This document shows positions 24,890-35,007 of a stretch of DNA of 64,000 bases, piece after piece. The stretch spans positions 62,001 through 126,000 of the forward strand of contig JAJDTU010000013.1 of NCBI GenBank assembly GCA_022826965.1, given 5' to 3'. The position numbers and the translations under genes were made by a program. The DNA comes from Dehalococcoidia bacterium (GTDB lineage Bacteria; Chloroflexota; Dehalococcoidia; Bin125). Numbering within the stretch: the first letter of the stretch is position 1; every line of letters starts with the position of its first letter. Below the pieces are notes generated by a model. The model made no database searches. It worked only from the letters and a program-made list of their open reading frames with translations, and was not told the DNA's origin.

Positions 24890-26338
24890 TCAGGATATCG
24901 AACCCGGGATCTGGTGCAGTTTGAGGAAGTTGGTCGGCTCTCCCTGGCCGAGCGGGAATCCGCCGGTGAGCACGATCTGATCCCCCGGCTCAAGCCCAAT
25001 TGCGTCGACGGCGGCACGTTCGACCTCTCTCAGCATGCGCTCGATGTCGGTCGGTGGCGGGCACTGCCGCGGCTCTACACCCCACATCAGCGCGAGACGC
25101 TGCAGGATCGTGTCGTTCGGGGCGAGGACGAGCACCGGCACAGGCAGACGAACGTGCGAGATCAGGCGTCCCGAGCGCCCACTAATCGTGAAGACGATTA
25201 CGGCCCGCACCTGCGGATGTTGTTCGACGGCCGCAGCAACGGCCGCGGCGACGGTCCGGGCGGTGTCGGCTTTGAGCTCGATCGGCCGGGCGACCGCCGC
25301 GCGCCCCGCATCGCCGGTCTCCGCGCGGCGGATGATGTCGTCCATCATCGCGACCACTTCCACCGGATGCCGGCCGACCGCCGTCTCGGCCGAGAGCATG
25401 AGCGCGTCGGCGCCGTCCCAGACTGCATTGGCGACATCGGAGGCTTCGGCCCGGGTCGGACGCTGCCGCTGGACCATCGATTCCAGCATCTGCGTAGCGA
25501 TGATCACCGGCAGCAGAGCACGCCCCGCCGCTTCGATGATCTGCCGCTGCAGGACCGGTACCTCGGCCGGTCCGACCTCGACGCCGAGGTCGCCGCGCGC
25601 GACCATCACCCCGTCCGAGACCGCAATGATCTCCTGCAGATCGTCAATCGCCGAGAGCGTCTCAATCTTCGCGATGAACGGAATCTCCCCACCGGCCGCA
25701 TGAACGGCGGCGCTGGCTTCCGCCAGATCGAGCCCGCTACGCACGAATGAAAGCGCGAGGAAGTCGAAGCCATGCTGAACAGCGAAGCCCACGTGTTCCC
25801 GATCCTGCGTGGTCACGGCCGGCAAACTCTGCCCCGCGCCGGGCGCGTGCAGACCGGCCCGAGCGGTCAGCAGTCCGCCGCCCCGCACCGTGGTGCGGAT
25901 GCGTTTGCCGTCGATCTCCTCGACCAGCAGGTCGAGTTCACCATCACGCAGATAGACGCGTCCGCCAACCTCGACCTCCTCGACCAGCGCACCGTAGTTG
26001 CAACTCACGATCAGGCAGCCGTCCTCGTACGACGCGTCGGCGTCGCTGCCCACCACAATGTCAATCCGATCCCCGCGCGCGATTTCGGTGCCGTCGGGCA
26101 CCGCGCCGATCCGAATCTTGGGACCCTGCAAGTCGCCGAGAATCGCGACGGGCTTACCGCTCATCGCCTGCGCGCGACGCACGGAATCGACGGCCCGAAA
26201 CCAAGATTCCTCGTCCCCGTGCGAGAAGTTGATCCGGGCAACGTCGAGTCCCGCCTCGACGAGCCCGAGAACCGTCTCAGGATCGCTGGACGCAGGGCCC
26301 AGCGTGGCGACAATCTTGGCTCGGCGACGGTTGGACAT
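24890..26338 (-). CDS. pyk: Pyruvate kinase
   Basis: 482 residues, the normal bacterial length. It opens RRAKIVATLGPASSDPETV and has ARINFSHGD, the active-site strand PFIAKIETLSAIDDL, MVARGDLGVEVG and the ATQMLESM helix, all conserved pyruvate kinase elements. The C-terminal allosteric domain is present (VIVFTISGRSGRLISHVR). It converts phosphoenolpyruvate and ADP to pyruvate and ATP. It lies 23 bases upstream of the glutaredoxin-like gene on the same strand. Confidence 0.97.
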   Translation of the reverse strand: MSNRRRAKIVATLGPASSDPETVLGLVEAGLDVARINFSHGDEESWFRAVDSVRRAQAMSGKPVAILGDLQGPKIRIGAVPDGTEIARGDRIDIVVGSDADASYEDGCLIVSCNYGALVEEVEVGGRVYLRDGELDLLVEEIDGKRIRTTVRGGGLLTARAGLHAPGAGQSLPAVTTQDREHVGFAVQHGFDFLALSFVRSGLDLAEASAAVHAAGGEIPFIAKIETLSAIDDLQEIIAVSDGVMVARGDLGVEVGPAEVPVLQRQIIEAAGRALLPVIIATQMLESMVQRQRPTRAEASDVANAVWDGADALMLSAETAVGRHPVEVVAMMDDIIRRAETGDAGRAAVARPIELKADTARTVAAAVAAAVEQHPQVRAVIVFTISGRSGRLISHVRLPVPVLVLAPNDTILQRLALMWGVEPRQCPPPTDIERMLREVERAAVDAIGLEPGDQIVLTGGFPLGQGEPTNFLKLHQIPGSIS

Positions 26339-26380
26339 GGCTCAAGCGTATTGATCCGAGCGCCGGCGAACGTTAACGAA

Positions 26381-26416
26381 ACGGGCCGCCCCCACACCGG
26401 TGTGGGGGCGGCCCGT
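26381..26416 (-). terminator. Perfect 36-bp palindrome after groEL
   Basis: ACGGGCCGCC...GGCGGCCCGT forms an uninterrupted inverted repeat centred between 26398 and 26399, 22 bases beyond the groEL stop. On the minus strand it is followed by TTCGTT, a weak T-rich tail. It is a good candidate for the groEL terminator, and may insulate pyk from readthrough. Confidence 0.75.
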
Positions 26417-26438
26417 TGCTGGTTGCCGTTGGTCCGAC

Positions 26439-28097
<1,659 letters not shown>

Positions 28098-28124
28098 CTA
28101 GCACTCAAAGCCTGAGAGTGCCAA
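28098..28124 (-). promoter_or_regulatory. CIRCE operator of groEL
   Basis: On the minus strand TTGGCACTC-N9-GAGTGCTAG matches the CIRCE consensus TTAGCACTC-N9-GAGTGCTAA at 16 of 18 arm positions. It lies about 50 bases upstream of the groEL start. CIRCE is bound by the repressor HrcA in many bacteria; hrcA itself is not in the window. Confidence 0.88.
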
Positions 28125-28244
28125 CGCGTGTATTGTGTCGAAAATCTCGGCACAGCGCAAGGGTCCGCATCGTTATCGTTTCCTGCGCTCGGCGCCGCGA
28201 AAACGCCCTGTCAAATTGGATACAGCTCTGCCTCAAACTGGCCC

Positions 28245-28544
28245 TCAGGACAGCAGCCAGCGGGGTGGAATCAGGCACGAAACCGCCGTCGCGCGGATCT
28301 CGCTCTCTGGTACCGGTCCGAACCATCGGCTGTCGCTGCTGCGCGACGGGTTATCGCCGACGACGTACCATCCTTCGCCTTCCCGATTCAGCGCCCGCTT
28401 GATGAACAGTGCCTCGCCGCGGCGAAAGGCAACGATCCGCCCGGGCCTCACAGGCAGCCAGTTCGTCGACAGCGCCACGATCGCGTCGCCGTCCCGCAGC
28501 GTCGGCGCCATCGAGTCCCCCTGGACTCTGAGGAAGTAGATCAC
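28245..28544 (-). CDS. S26-family signal-peptidase-like protease
   Basis: 99 residues. VQGDSMAPTLRDGD holds the catalytic serine (Ser11) and LFIKRALN the catalytic lysine (Lys49), followed by WYVVGDNPSRSSDSRWFGPVP, the third conserved block of S26 peptidases. There is no transmembrane anchor. Short members like this are often annotated as nickel-type superoxide dismutase maturation proteases. It starts 14 bases after the FmdB-like gene stops, so they form an operon. Its substrate is unknown and no sodN is in the window. Confidence 0.8.
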   Translation of the reverse strand: MIYFLRVQGDSMAPTLRDGDAIVALSTNWLPVRPGRIVAFRRGEALFIKRALNREGEGWYVVGDNPSRSSDSRWFGPVPESEIRATAVSCLIPPRWLLS

Positions 28545-28558
28545 CGACGGCGGGCGCC

Positions 28559-28855
28559 CTAGAAGTCGTCCATCCCGAAATCGCCCATGCCGAAGTCGTC
28601 GTGGCCGTGGCTGTGCCCGTGGTCGTGACCATGACCGCCCATGCCCATGTCGGGCATCCCCATGTCTCCCATGTCAAAGTCGTCGAACGACGATCCAGAG
28701 GAGCTGGTGTGGATCGCGACACCCGCGCCGAAGACGCGCGCGCCGACGCCCTCGTCGCAGTCAGGGCAATCGGGTGACTCCGGCGCCTGTCCCATCTTGG
28801 CGAGCACGTCGAAGACGCTGGTGCAGGTTGGACACTTGTATTCGTACATCGGCAT
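28559..28855 (-). CDS. FmdB-family zinc-ribbon protein with His/Met-rich tail
   Basis: 98 residues from ATG 28855; the same frame remains open far upstream through the opposite-strand hydrolase gene, but that is antisense. MPMYEYKCPTC with C8, C11 and CPDC (C30, C33) gives a four-cysteine zinc ribbon of the FmdB type (PF09723). After residue 55 the chain becomes DDFDMGDMGMPDMGMGG, then alternating His, Gly and Asp residues (GHGHDHGHSHGHDD), ending GMGDFGMDDF. This tail resembles metal-binding tails of nickel or copper chaperones. It is co-transcribed with the S26 peptidase. Confidence 0.82.
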   Translation of the reverse strand: MPMYEYKCPTCTSVFDVLAKMGQAPESPDCPDCDEGVGARVFGAGVAIHTSSSGSSFDDFDMGDMGMPDMGMGGHGHDHGHSHGHDDFGMGDFGMDDF

Positions 28856-28897
28856 GGGGCGACTCCCTCCACGAGCGATTGAGCGTGTTTCGGATGT

Positions 28898-28918
28898 TCG
28901 GTCATATCTTACGACCGA
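28898..28918. promoter_or_regulatory. Inverted repeat in the divergent promoter region
   Basis: TCGGTC-N9-GACCGA sits between the divergent FmdB-like and alkyl-sulfatase-like genes, in the only AT-enriched stretch of this 99-base gap (ATATCTTAC). It could bind a dimeric regulator controlling either gene. Confidence 0.35.
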
Positions 28919-28954
28919 GAGGCCTGCCAGGCAGGACTGGAGAGGAACAACCCA

Positions 28955-30262
28955 ATGCCGGACCTTCGAGAATTCTGTGATCGACTGTGGCGAGGGGAGA
29001 TCGACGTCGTTCACGATGCCCATCCGGTGACCTCGACCTGGAATAACCGCGAGCCCGAGGAACTGGACGACGGCTTCCTCTACATCAAGTCGGCCGCCTC
29101 GATGAACACGCTCGACACCGGCGATGGCCTCGTCATGTTGGACACCGGAACCGCCGGCGACGCCGAGGGCCTGTTCAACGGCGTCCGCGCCTGGCGGCCC
29201 GACACGCCCTTGCGCGCCGCGGTCTTCTCGCACCACCACGTCGACCACATCTTTGGCGTCGGCCGCTTCGACGACGAGGCGGAACACAACGGCCGGGCCC
29301 GGCCGGTCGTCTACGGACAGCGCCATATCCCCTCTCACTTCGATCGCTACAAGCGCACGGTCGGATACAACACCGCGATCAACTCGCGCCAGTTCATCCG
29401 GCCCGGCATGGACGCGGAACAGGTCCGCCTGCCCTGGCCCGACGAGTTTCGCTACCCCGACGTGACCTTCGACGACGCCGTCCGCTTCTCGGTCGGCGAC
29501 CTGACCTTCGAGGTCACGCACACCCGCGGCGAGACCGAGGACGCCGCCTGGACCTGGGTCCCCGAACGCAAGTGGCTCTTTCCCGGCGACCTGTTCATCT
29601 GGGCGGTCCCCAACGCCGGCAACCCGCAGAAGGTCCAACGCTGGGCCGGCGAGTGGGCGGCCGGTCTCAGACAGATGGCCGGCAAGGGCGCCGAAGTCAT
29701 GAGCCCCGGCCACGGCTTCCCCATCTTCGGCGCAGACCGCGTCGCCGAAGCGCTCAACGACACCGCCGACCTGCTCGACGACGTCGAGAACCAGACCCTC
29801 GCCATGATGAATCTCGGCTACACCCTCGACCGCATTCTGCACTCGATCGAGATGCCGCAGCGGCTGCTCGACAAGCCCTGGCTGTCCTCGGCCTACGATC
29901 ACCCCGAGTTCATCGTCCGCAGCGTCTGGCGTTACTTCGGCGGCTGGTACGAGGGCGAGCCCGATCGCTTGCTGCCGGCCCCGCGATCCGCCGAGGCGGC
30001 GGAGTGGGTCACGCTCGCCGGCGGTCTCGAACCGGTCCTCGACCGCGCCCGCGCCCAGATGCAGAACGGCAACCTGCAGATGGCCTGTCACTTAATCGAG
30101 GGCGCCGCGCTCGCCGCCCCCAACAGCCCCGACGTCCACGAACTGCGCACCGAAATCTACGAGGCCAGAGCCGCCGAGCAGGATTCCTCAATGGCCAGAG
30201 GCATCTTCACCTTCGCCGCCTCCTCCAGCCGCCACGGCAAGCGCGACATCTTCAACCCATAA
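28955..30262 (+). CDS. MBL-fold alkyl-sulfatase-like hydrolase
   Basis: 435 residues from ATG 28955 (TGGAGAGGAAC upstream). The metal motif FSHHHVDHIFG (His93, His95, Asp97, His98) and later MSPGHGFPIFG mark a metallo-beta-lactamase-fold hydrolase. The C-terminal half (GYTLDRILHSIEMP and SVWRYFGGWYEGEPD) matches the alkyl-sulfatase dimerisation domain of SdsA1/Pseudomonas-type enzymes. No secretion signal is visible, unlike classical SdsA. The likely role is hydrolysis of sulfate or other esters; the substrate is open. Confidence 0.88.
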   Translation: MPDLREFCDRLWRGEIDVVHDAHPVTSTWNNREPEELDDGFLYIKSAASMNTLDTGDGLVMLDTGTAGDAEGLFNGVRAWRPDTPLRAAVFSHHHVDHIFGVGRFDDEAEHNGRARPVVYGQRHIPSHFDRYKRTVGYNTAINSRQFIRPGMDAEQVRLPWPDEFRYPDVTFDDAVRFSVGDLTFEVTHTRGETEDAAWTWVPERKWLFPGDLFIWAVPNAGNPQKVQRWAGEWAAGLRQMAGKGAEVMSPGHGFPIFGADRVAEALNDTADLLDDVENQTLAMMNLGYTLDRILHSIEMPQRLLDKPWLSSAYDHPEFIVRSVWRYFGGWYEGEPDRLLPAPRSAEAAEWVTLAGGLEPVLDRARAQMQNGNLQMACHLIEGAALAAPNSPDVHELRTEIYEARAAEQDSSMARGIFTFAASSSRHGKRDIFNP

Positions 30263-30271
30263 GCCGCAGAT

Positions 30272-30322
30272 TCCCTCTCCCACCGTTGCGCGGGGGAGAT
30301 CCCGGAGGCAGAGGGGGGCTCC
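30272..30322. repeat. Double-hairpin intergenic repeat, copy 1
   Basis: TCCCTCTCCCACCGTTGCGC and following bases form the family pattern: outer C-rich arm, inner hairpin (CCC...GGGGGAG), short second hairpin region (GATCCCGGAGGCA) and outer AGAGGGGG arm. It follows the alkyl-sulfatase-like gene. Confidence 0.7.
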
Positions 30323-30372
30323 GACCACCGCCTACCCACACTCGATCCTGGGGGCGAGACCGACTCACTCCT

Positions 30373-31038
30373 CTAAGGCAACCGCTCCGACCGAAAATGG
30401 TGCGACGCGAACGCCGTACCCTTCGAGATCTGGATCATCGCCCGATCATTGATCAGCTCGTTCGACGTCCCCTCGTTCAGCCCGCGAGTGAACGTCGCGT
30501 TCGAGAGCGGCCACTTGAGCCCCACCGTCGTGATCCCCTCGACCGTTTCACTCACCGCGGTGATCGTCACGTAGTCGCCGATCTGGCCGTGGAAGTGAGC
30601 CTGGCTGATCCCGTCTCCGTTCAGCACGGTCAGCGCGGTCCAGCCGTCAACCGTCCACGCGGGAACCTGACGCAGCCGGGGATGCGTCAGCAGGTACAGA
30701 TTCGCCACCTCATGGTCATAGCGCGGACCGCCGAACAGCCCGACCACAACGATCTGCGTCGCACCCCGCTTTAGCGCATACTCGATTGCGACATCGCCGT
30801 CCGTGCGCTGTTCGCGATCGGGATGCGGCTCGAACTCGACCCCGACCGCCTTCAGGTTGAAGAGATCGTCGCCCTCGAGCGAGTCGAGGTCGCCAATCAC
30901 CACGTGCGGCAGGATCCCGAGCTGTCGCAGTCGGTTGGCGCCGCTGTCGGCAGCCACGATCAATCGCGCGCCACCGAGCGCGCTGCGCACCAGGGCAGAA
31001 TCGTGAATCTCACCGGCCAGGGCAACAACAGCTTGCAT
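30373..31038 (-). CDS. thiN: Thiamine diphosphokinase
   Basis: About 221 residues from ATG 31038 (AGGGG upstream); GTG 31044 is an alternative. VAADSGANRLRQLGILPHVVIGDLDSLE (cores AADSGANRL and GDLDSL) plus DREQRTDGDVAIEYAL are the catalytic domain of thiamine pyrophosphokinase, and the C-terminal half, with VTITAVSETVEGITTVGLKWPL, is the thiamin-binding beta-domain. It transfers pyrophosphate from ATP to thiamine. The gene sits alone between repeat copies. Confidence 0.92.
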   Translation of the reverse strand: MQAVVALAGEIHDSALVRSALGGARLIVAADSGANRLRQLGILPHVVIGDLDSLEGDDLFNLKAVGVEFEPHPDREQRTDGDVAIEYALKRGATQIVVVGLFGGPRYDHEVANLYLLTHPRLRQVPAWTVDGWTALTVLNGDGISQAHFHGQIGDYVTITAVSETVEGITTVGLKWPLSNATFTRGLNEGTSNELINDRAMIQISKGTAFASHHFRSERLP

Positions 31039-31046
31039 GCCCACCC

Positions 31047-31138
31047 CTTATCCCTCTCCCTGGGAGCGGGCGAATCCGGTCCCCTCTCCCTGAGGGAGAG
31101 GGCTAGAGCCTGCCCTCGCGAAGGCGGGGGGTGAGGGC
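31047..31138. repeat. Cluster of C-rich hairpin repeats, copy 2
   Basis: TATCCCTCTCCCTGGGAGCG and CCCCTCTCCCTGAGGGAGAG form adjacent hairpins, followed by GCGAAGGCGGGGGGTGAGGG. This is the 'CTCTCCC/GGGAGAGGG...GTGAGGG' variant of the family seen again near 33930 and 58347. It lies between thiN and the LLM oxidoreductase gene. Confidence 0.65.
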
Positions 31139-31141
31139 CGC

Positions 31142-32395
31142 CTAATCCGCGACGGGCTCGGCCTCGGCCTCGGCTTCCGCCGGAGCCTCCGCACCGTTGC
31201 TTGACGCCTCGGCCGCCTCCAGACCCTCGCGGAAGGCCTCGGGCAACTCCTTGCCGGCGTCGGCGAACGCCTTGGCCATCGCCTTGTTGCCCGCGCCGAA
31301 GATATCGAGCTGGCGGTCCTCCACGAAGTCGCGCGAGGCGACGATCCGGTCGAGCTGACCCTGGTAGCGCGGCGCGACGTAGCGCATGAACAGCTCGTAG
31401 CTGCGCTTCGTCGCATCGCTCGACGCCCACTCGTGGTGCATGCCGAGCACACCGCCGACGCCGCCCGAGCGATCGTGGATGCCCTCGATCTGCTCGATCA
31501 CGTCATCGGGTGAACCGACGATCACCTGGTTGGCGTCGATCGCTTCCTCGATGGTCTCGGCGGCGAACAGGACGATGCCGCCCTTGCGCCCCTGGTCGCG
31601 AACGTCACCGACGTAGACGCGGCGCAGGTAACCGGCGCGCACATCTTCAATCGCCTGCGCGCGAGTCTCGGCGACGTGGATCGCCGTAACAACCCGCCAG
31701 TTCTTGCGCGAGACCTCGTGGCCGTTCTCGTGCGCTGCCTCTTCGTACCACTCCCAGACGTTCTTCATCCCGTCCGAGTCCGCGCCGCCGAGCGAAAGCA
31801 TGCTCACGCCGTGCTTGCCCGCGAGTTGCGGTCCGGCGGGCGTCAGGATTACGGCGACGGCGACCTCGGGGTGCGGATCCGAGTACCAGGCCATCTGCAA
31901 ACGCGCTTCGGTCAGCGAGAACCAGTCGGTCTCCATCGTGACCGGCTCCTCATTGCGCGCCATCTGCATAATCGCGTCCAGCGATTCCGCCATGCGCCGA
32001 CGCTGCGTCTCGGGCGGGATACCCATCTGCACGGCGTCCGACGTCAGCGCCCCCGGTCCAACGCCCAGCGCGACCCGGCCGCGAGTCATGTGGTCGAGCT
32101 GCAGCAGATCGTCAGCGACCATCAGCGGGTTGTGATACGGCAGCGAGACGACGCCGGTACCGAGCTTGATGTGCTTGGTCCGCTCGGCGGCCGCGGCGAG
32201 GAAGATCATCGGGTTCGAGATCAGCTCGCGACCAAACGAATGGTGCTCACCAACCCAGACTTCGTCATAGCCGAGATCGTCGAGAGTCTCGATCAATTCA
32301 AGGTCGCGCTGCAGCGCGAGCGTGGGATGCTCCCCCACCCGGTGGAATGGAGCTAGGAACAGGCCAAACTTCATGCGCTTCGGTCGCCAGGACAT
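31142..32395 (-). CDS. LLM-class flavin-dependent oxidoreductase
   Basis: 417 residues. From MKFGLFLAPFHRVGEHP it shows the luciferase-like fold: VGEHHSFGRE, PMIFLAAAAERTKHIKLGTGV (core ERTKHIKLGTGV) and RVALGVGPGALTSDA, the alkanal monooxygenase-like (ssuD/LuxA) subgroup. An ATG 21 bases downstream (MKFGLFLAP) is an alternative start. After residue 330 the chain continues about 80 residues with Ala/Glu-rich ending EAPAEAEAEAEPVAD, longer than usual. Possible roles are alkanal, alkylsulfonate or terpenoid oxidation; the substrate is unknown. Confidence 0.87.
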   Translation of the reverse strand: MSWRPKRMKFGLFLAPFHRVGEHPTLALQRDLELIETLDDLGYDEVWVGEHHSFGRELISNPMIFLAAAAERTKHIKLGTGVVSLPYHNPLMVADDLLQLDHMTRGRVALGVGPGALTSDAVQMGIPPETQRRRMAESLDAIMQMARNEEPVTMETDWFSLTEARLQMAWYSDPHPEVAVAVILTPAGPQLAGKHGVSMLSLGGADSDGMKNVWEWYEEAAHENGHEVSRKNWRVVTAIHVAETRAQAIEDVRAGYLRRVYVGDVRDQGRKGGIVLFAAETIEEAIDANQVIVGSPDDVIEQIEGIHDRSGGVGGVLGMHHEWASSDATKRSYELFMRYVAPRYQGQLDRIVASRDFVEDRQLDIFGAGNKAMAKAFADAGKELPEAFREGLEAAEASSNGAEAPAEAEAEAEPVAD

Positions 32396-32471
32396 GGTGC
32401 GTCGTCCGTTCTATCGGTACAGGTTCGTCCAAGTCTGAGGATAGCGGGGCGGAATGACAGGAGCCGAGCCG

Positions 32472-32518
32472 GAGCTCCCCCTCCGGGGGGAGCTGTCGCG
32501 AAGCCACTGAGGGGGCCC
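32472..32518. repeat. Double-hairpin intergenic repeat, copy 3
   Basis: AGCTCCCCCTCCGGGGGGAG is an inner hairpin; GTCGCGAAGCCACTGAGGGG is the divergent second part. It lies in the 220-base gap between the LLM oxidoreductase and hydroxyacid dehydrogenase genes, in which I see no gene. Confidence 0.65.
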
Positions 32519-32615
32519 GGCTGCGGCGATCGTGACAGAGGACGTACCCGGCCCGAGGACGCTCGCTCAGCCAGTTCGGAGCACGCCCCCCAATGGCGGC
32601 GGTGGTTGCTCGCCG

Positions 32616-33575
32616 TTAGCCAAGCACTTCAGGATTGACGATCGCCTCGGGCCTCTTTCCGCTCACCACGTTGACCACGTTCCGCGTCGCCAGCGCCCGC
32701 ATCGCGTAGCGAGTTTCCTCCGTCGCCGTACCGATATGCGGGAACGTGATCACGTTCGGAAGCTTCACGATCGGCTCGTCCGGGTCGGGCGGCTCGTCCT
32801 CAAGCACATCCAGACCCGCGCCCGCAATCTGGTTGGCGACCAGCGCGTCGTGCAGCGCCTTCTGGTCGACCGCCGGGCCGCGCGAGGTGTTGATCAGATA
32901 CGCGGTCGGCTTCATCAGCCCGATCTCGCGCGCGCCGATCATATGTCTCGACGACTGGTTCAGATCCGTATGGACGCTGACGAAGTCCGACTCCGCCAGC
33001 AGCTCGTCAAGCGTGCGCTTCTCGGCGGGAGGCGCGTCCGCGGGCGGGTTGTCGTAGATGTCGTACCACAGCACCTTCATCCCGGCGAACACGGCCCGAC
33101 GCGCGACCTCCTGCCCGATCCGTCCGAACCCGACAATCCCGATCGTCTTGCCCAGCGGATCGTTGGCCAGTCCCGGATACGGCTCGCGCCGACCCCAGCC
33201 GCCCGAGCGGTTGTACGCCTCGAACTCCATCAGGTGACGCGACAGCATTAGCAGGAACGCCATCGTCAGGTCCGCCACCGCAGCGCTGAGCACGCCCGGC
33301 GTGTTACACAGCGCGATTCCGTTGCTGGTCAGGAACGGCACATCGAACGCGTCGAACCCGACCGACGTCGTCGCCATCACCTTCAGATTGGGCGCCAGAT
33401 CGACCACCTGCTGGTCGATCACAATCAGAGGGTTGCCCAGCACCCCATCGGCGTCCTTCACCGCCTCAAGAAACGCCCCCCGGTCGCGCCCGTCAACCAC
33501 ACGCACATCGCCGGCCGCAGCCAGCATGTCGTGCAGCTCGTCTTCAATCGGTACAGCCTGGACGATAGTCGGCAT
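32616..33575 (-). CDS. 2-hydroxyacid dehydrogenase (glyoxylate/hydroxypyruvate reductase-like)
   Basis: 319 residues. The NAD-binding motif IGIVGFGRIGQEVARRA and the catalytic set (Arg in TSRGPAVDQKAL, Glu in LDVLEDEPP, His in TFPHIGTATEET) fit a D-isomer 2-hydroxyacid dehydrogenase. The segment NTPGVLSAAVADLTMAF is typical of glyoxylate reductases. It opens a same-strand group with an amidohydrolase and an HpcH-type aldolase further right. The substrate is probably a glyoxylate- or hydroxypyruvate-like 2-keto acid. Confidence 0.9.
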   Translation of the reverse strand: MPTIVQAVPIEDELHDMLAAAGDVRVVDGRDRGAFLEAVKDADGVLGNPLIVIDQQVVDLAPNLKVMATTSVGFDAFDVPFLTSNGIALCNTPGVLSAAVADLTMAFLLMLSRHLMEFEAYNRSGGWGRREPYPGLANDPLGKTIGIVGFGRIGQEVARRAVFAGMKVLWYDIYDNPPADAPPAEKRTLDELLAESDFVSVHTDLNQSSRHMIGAREIGLMKPTAYLINTSRGPAVDQKALHDALVANQIAGAGLDVLEDEPPDPDEPIVKLPNVITFPHIGTATEETRYAMRALATRNVVNVVSGKRPEAIVNPEVLG

Positions 33576-33657
33576 GAGACTCGTTCCTGTTCGGGTGACG
33601 TTGTTTCGAGAATGGTACGCGAGGATCTATTGCTGTTCGCAGCGGTCCCCAAAATTT

Positions 33658-33968
33658 GCTCCCTCTCCAAGGGGGAGCTCCCGCGAAGCGGGTGAAGGGC
33701 TGCCGAGACGGGCGCTACACGCGGGGAGCCCCCTCTGGCTTCGTTTCTCCCCCAGAGGAGACCTGCGCGTAACTCAATCAACGTCGGCCCCGCGCAGGCG
33801 GGGCCCGCTGGCGCACAACCATTCCCCTCTCCCCCCGCTCCGCGGGGGAGATGCCGAAGGCAAAGGGGGTCTCCGCTGCGCAGGGCTTCCCGGGAGGGCT
33901 TTTCCGCAGGGACAGGGAGTTCCCTACCTCTGATCCCCTCTCCCTCTGGGAGAGGGCTAGGGTGAGGG
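33658..33968. repeat. Repeat-rich intergenic region with several hairpin repeats
   Basis: The 402-base gap 33576-33977 holds no convincing gene. It carries at least four repeat copies: CCCTCTCCAAGGGGGAGCTC near 33661; a diverged copy near 33730; CCCCTCTCCCCCCGCTCCGC near 33827 with GATGCCGAAGGCAAAGGGGG; and CCCCTCTCCCTCTGGGAGAG near 33933 ending GGTGAGGGCCC. Confidence 0.7.
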
Positions 33969-33977
33969 CCCTTCCGC

Positions 33978-34997
33978 CTAGTGCTCCTCCAGCCGATACA
34001 CCCGCATCGCCGTGTCGTGGAACATCTGATCCTTCTCATCCTGCGGATAATCGGCGACCAGCTTGAAGAACTGGTTGTACATGTTCGTGTAGCTGCAGCA
34101 GACCTTGTCGACCGGGAAGTTGCTCTCGAACATGCAGCGCCCCGGACCGAACGACTGGATCATGTGCTCGTACCAGCGCCGGTTGACCTCCAGCAGCTCG
34201 TCCGACGACGGCGCACGCTCCATCTGTTCCCAGCCGAAGCCGTTGACCACCATCTGGATGCCGCCGACCTTGGCGACGACGTTCTCGCAGGTCGCCAACT
34301 CGGAGATCGAGTCGCGCCAGTCGGGGAAGTATTCGTCGTGCTTGCCGGCGTACGGACCCACGCCCAGCGGTCCACCGAGGTGGTTGAGGATGATCGTGGT
34401 GTCGGGGAAGGCGCGGGCGAGATCGGTCAGCTCGGGGATCTGCGGATGGTAGAGCCAGGCCTCGAAGCTCAGTCCGCGCTTGCCAAGCACGGCGAAACCC
34501 TCGCGGTAGGTCTCGTTCAGATAGATGTGCGGGATCTTGACGATGCGCGAGTTGGGCACGTCCGGCGACGCGTCCCAACTGGCATGATGGCGGATGCCGC
34601 GGAACCGGGAACTGATCTCCATGTGCGCGTCGAGCACCTCACCGACGGCGGCGCCGAGCAGCAAGTCGGCGTGCGAGACAATCCCGGAGCAAGCGCGCAA
34701 GTCACCGTAGAGACCGCTGGCGCTCTGGGCGGACACGCCTGCGACGTACTCGGTTTCACCGACCGGCGCCATCGCCTCGGAGGCGTCGGCGTTGTACATC
34801 GCTCCGCACTCGATGAAGACCGTCTGGCGAACGTTAAGGTCCTTCGTGTCCTCCAGTAGCTCATCGAGGAAATAGCGCAGAGGCGGCCCGTCAGGCCGCG
34901 CGTCCCAGAGGTGGTGATGCGGATCGATGATCTTCTGATCGGGGTCGAACGCCGGCTCCTGGTTGCTGGCCAGCCAGTCGAAGTTGTTGGTAACCAT
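33978..34997 (-). CDS. Amidohydrolase family protein
   Basis: 339 residues from ATG 34997; the longer frame upstream overlaps the aldolase gene in antisense and is rejected. It starts MVTNNFDWLASNQEPAF and the first motif is PHHHLWDARPDGPPLRYF: amidohydrolase_2 family members carry HxHxW at this position. Metal-site His/Asp later: GIRHHASWD near residue 133, NHLGGPLGVG near residue 207, and SNFPVDK near residue 290. The family includes 2-pyrone-4,6-dicarboxylate and related aromatic-ring hydrolases and decarboxylases. It is 10 bases downstream of the aldolase gene and co-transcribed with it. Confidence 0.87.
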   Translation of the reverse strand: MVTNNFDWLASNQEPAFDPDQKIIDPHHHLWDARPDGPPLRYFLDELLEDTKDLNVRQTVFIECGAMYNADASEAMAPVGETEYVAGVSAQSASGLYGDLRACSGIVSHADLLLGAAVGEVLDAHMEISSRFRGIRHHASWDASPDVPNSRIVKIPHIYLNETYREGFAVLGKRGLSFEAWLYHPQIPELTDLARAFPDTTIILNHLGGPLGVGPYAGKHDEYFPDWRDSISELATCENVVAKVGGIQMVVNGFGWEQMERAPSSDELLEVNRRWYEHMIQSFGPGRCMFESNFPVDKVCCSYTNMYNQFFKLVADYPQDEKDQMFHDTAMRVYRLEEH

Positions 34998-35007
34998 CGT
35001 TGTGTTC

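Noticed and set aside
28856-30091. Minus-strand frame extending the FmdB-like gene far upstream
   Set aside because: It is antisense to the alkyl-sulfatase-like gene; FmdB proteins start at MPMYEYKC, and this start fits the family length.
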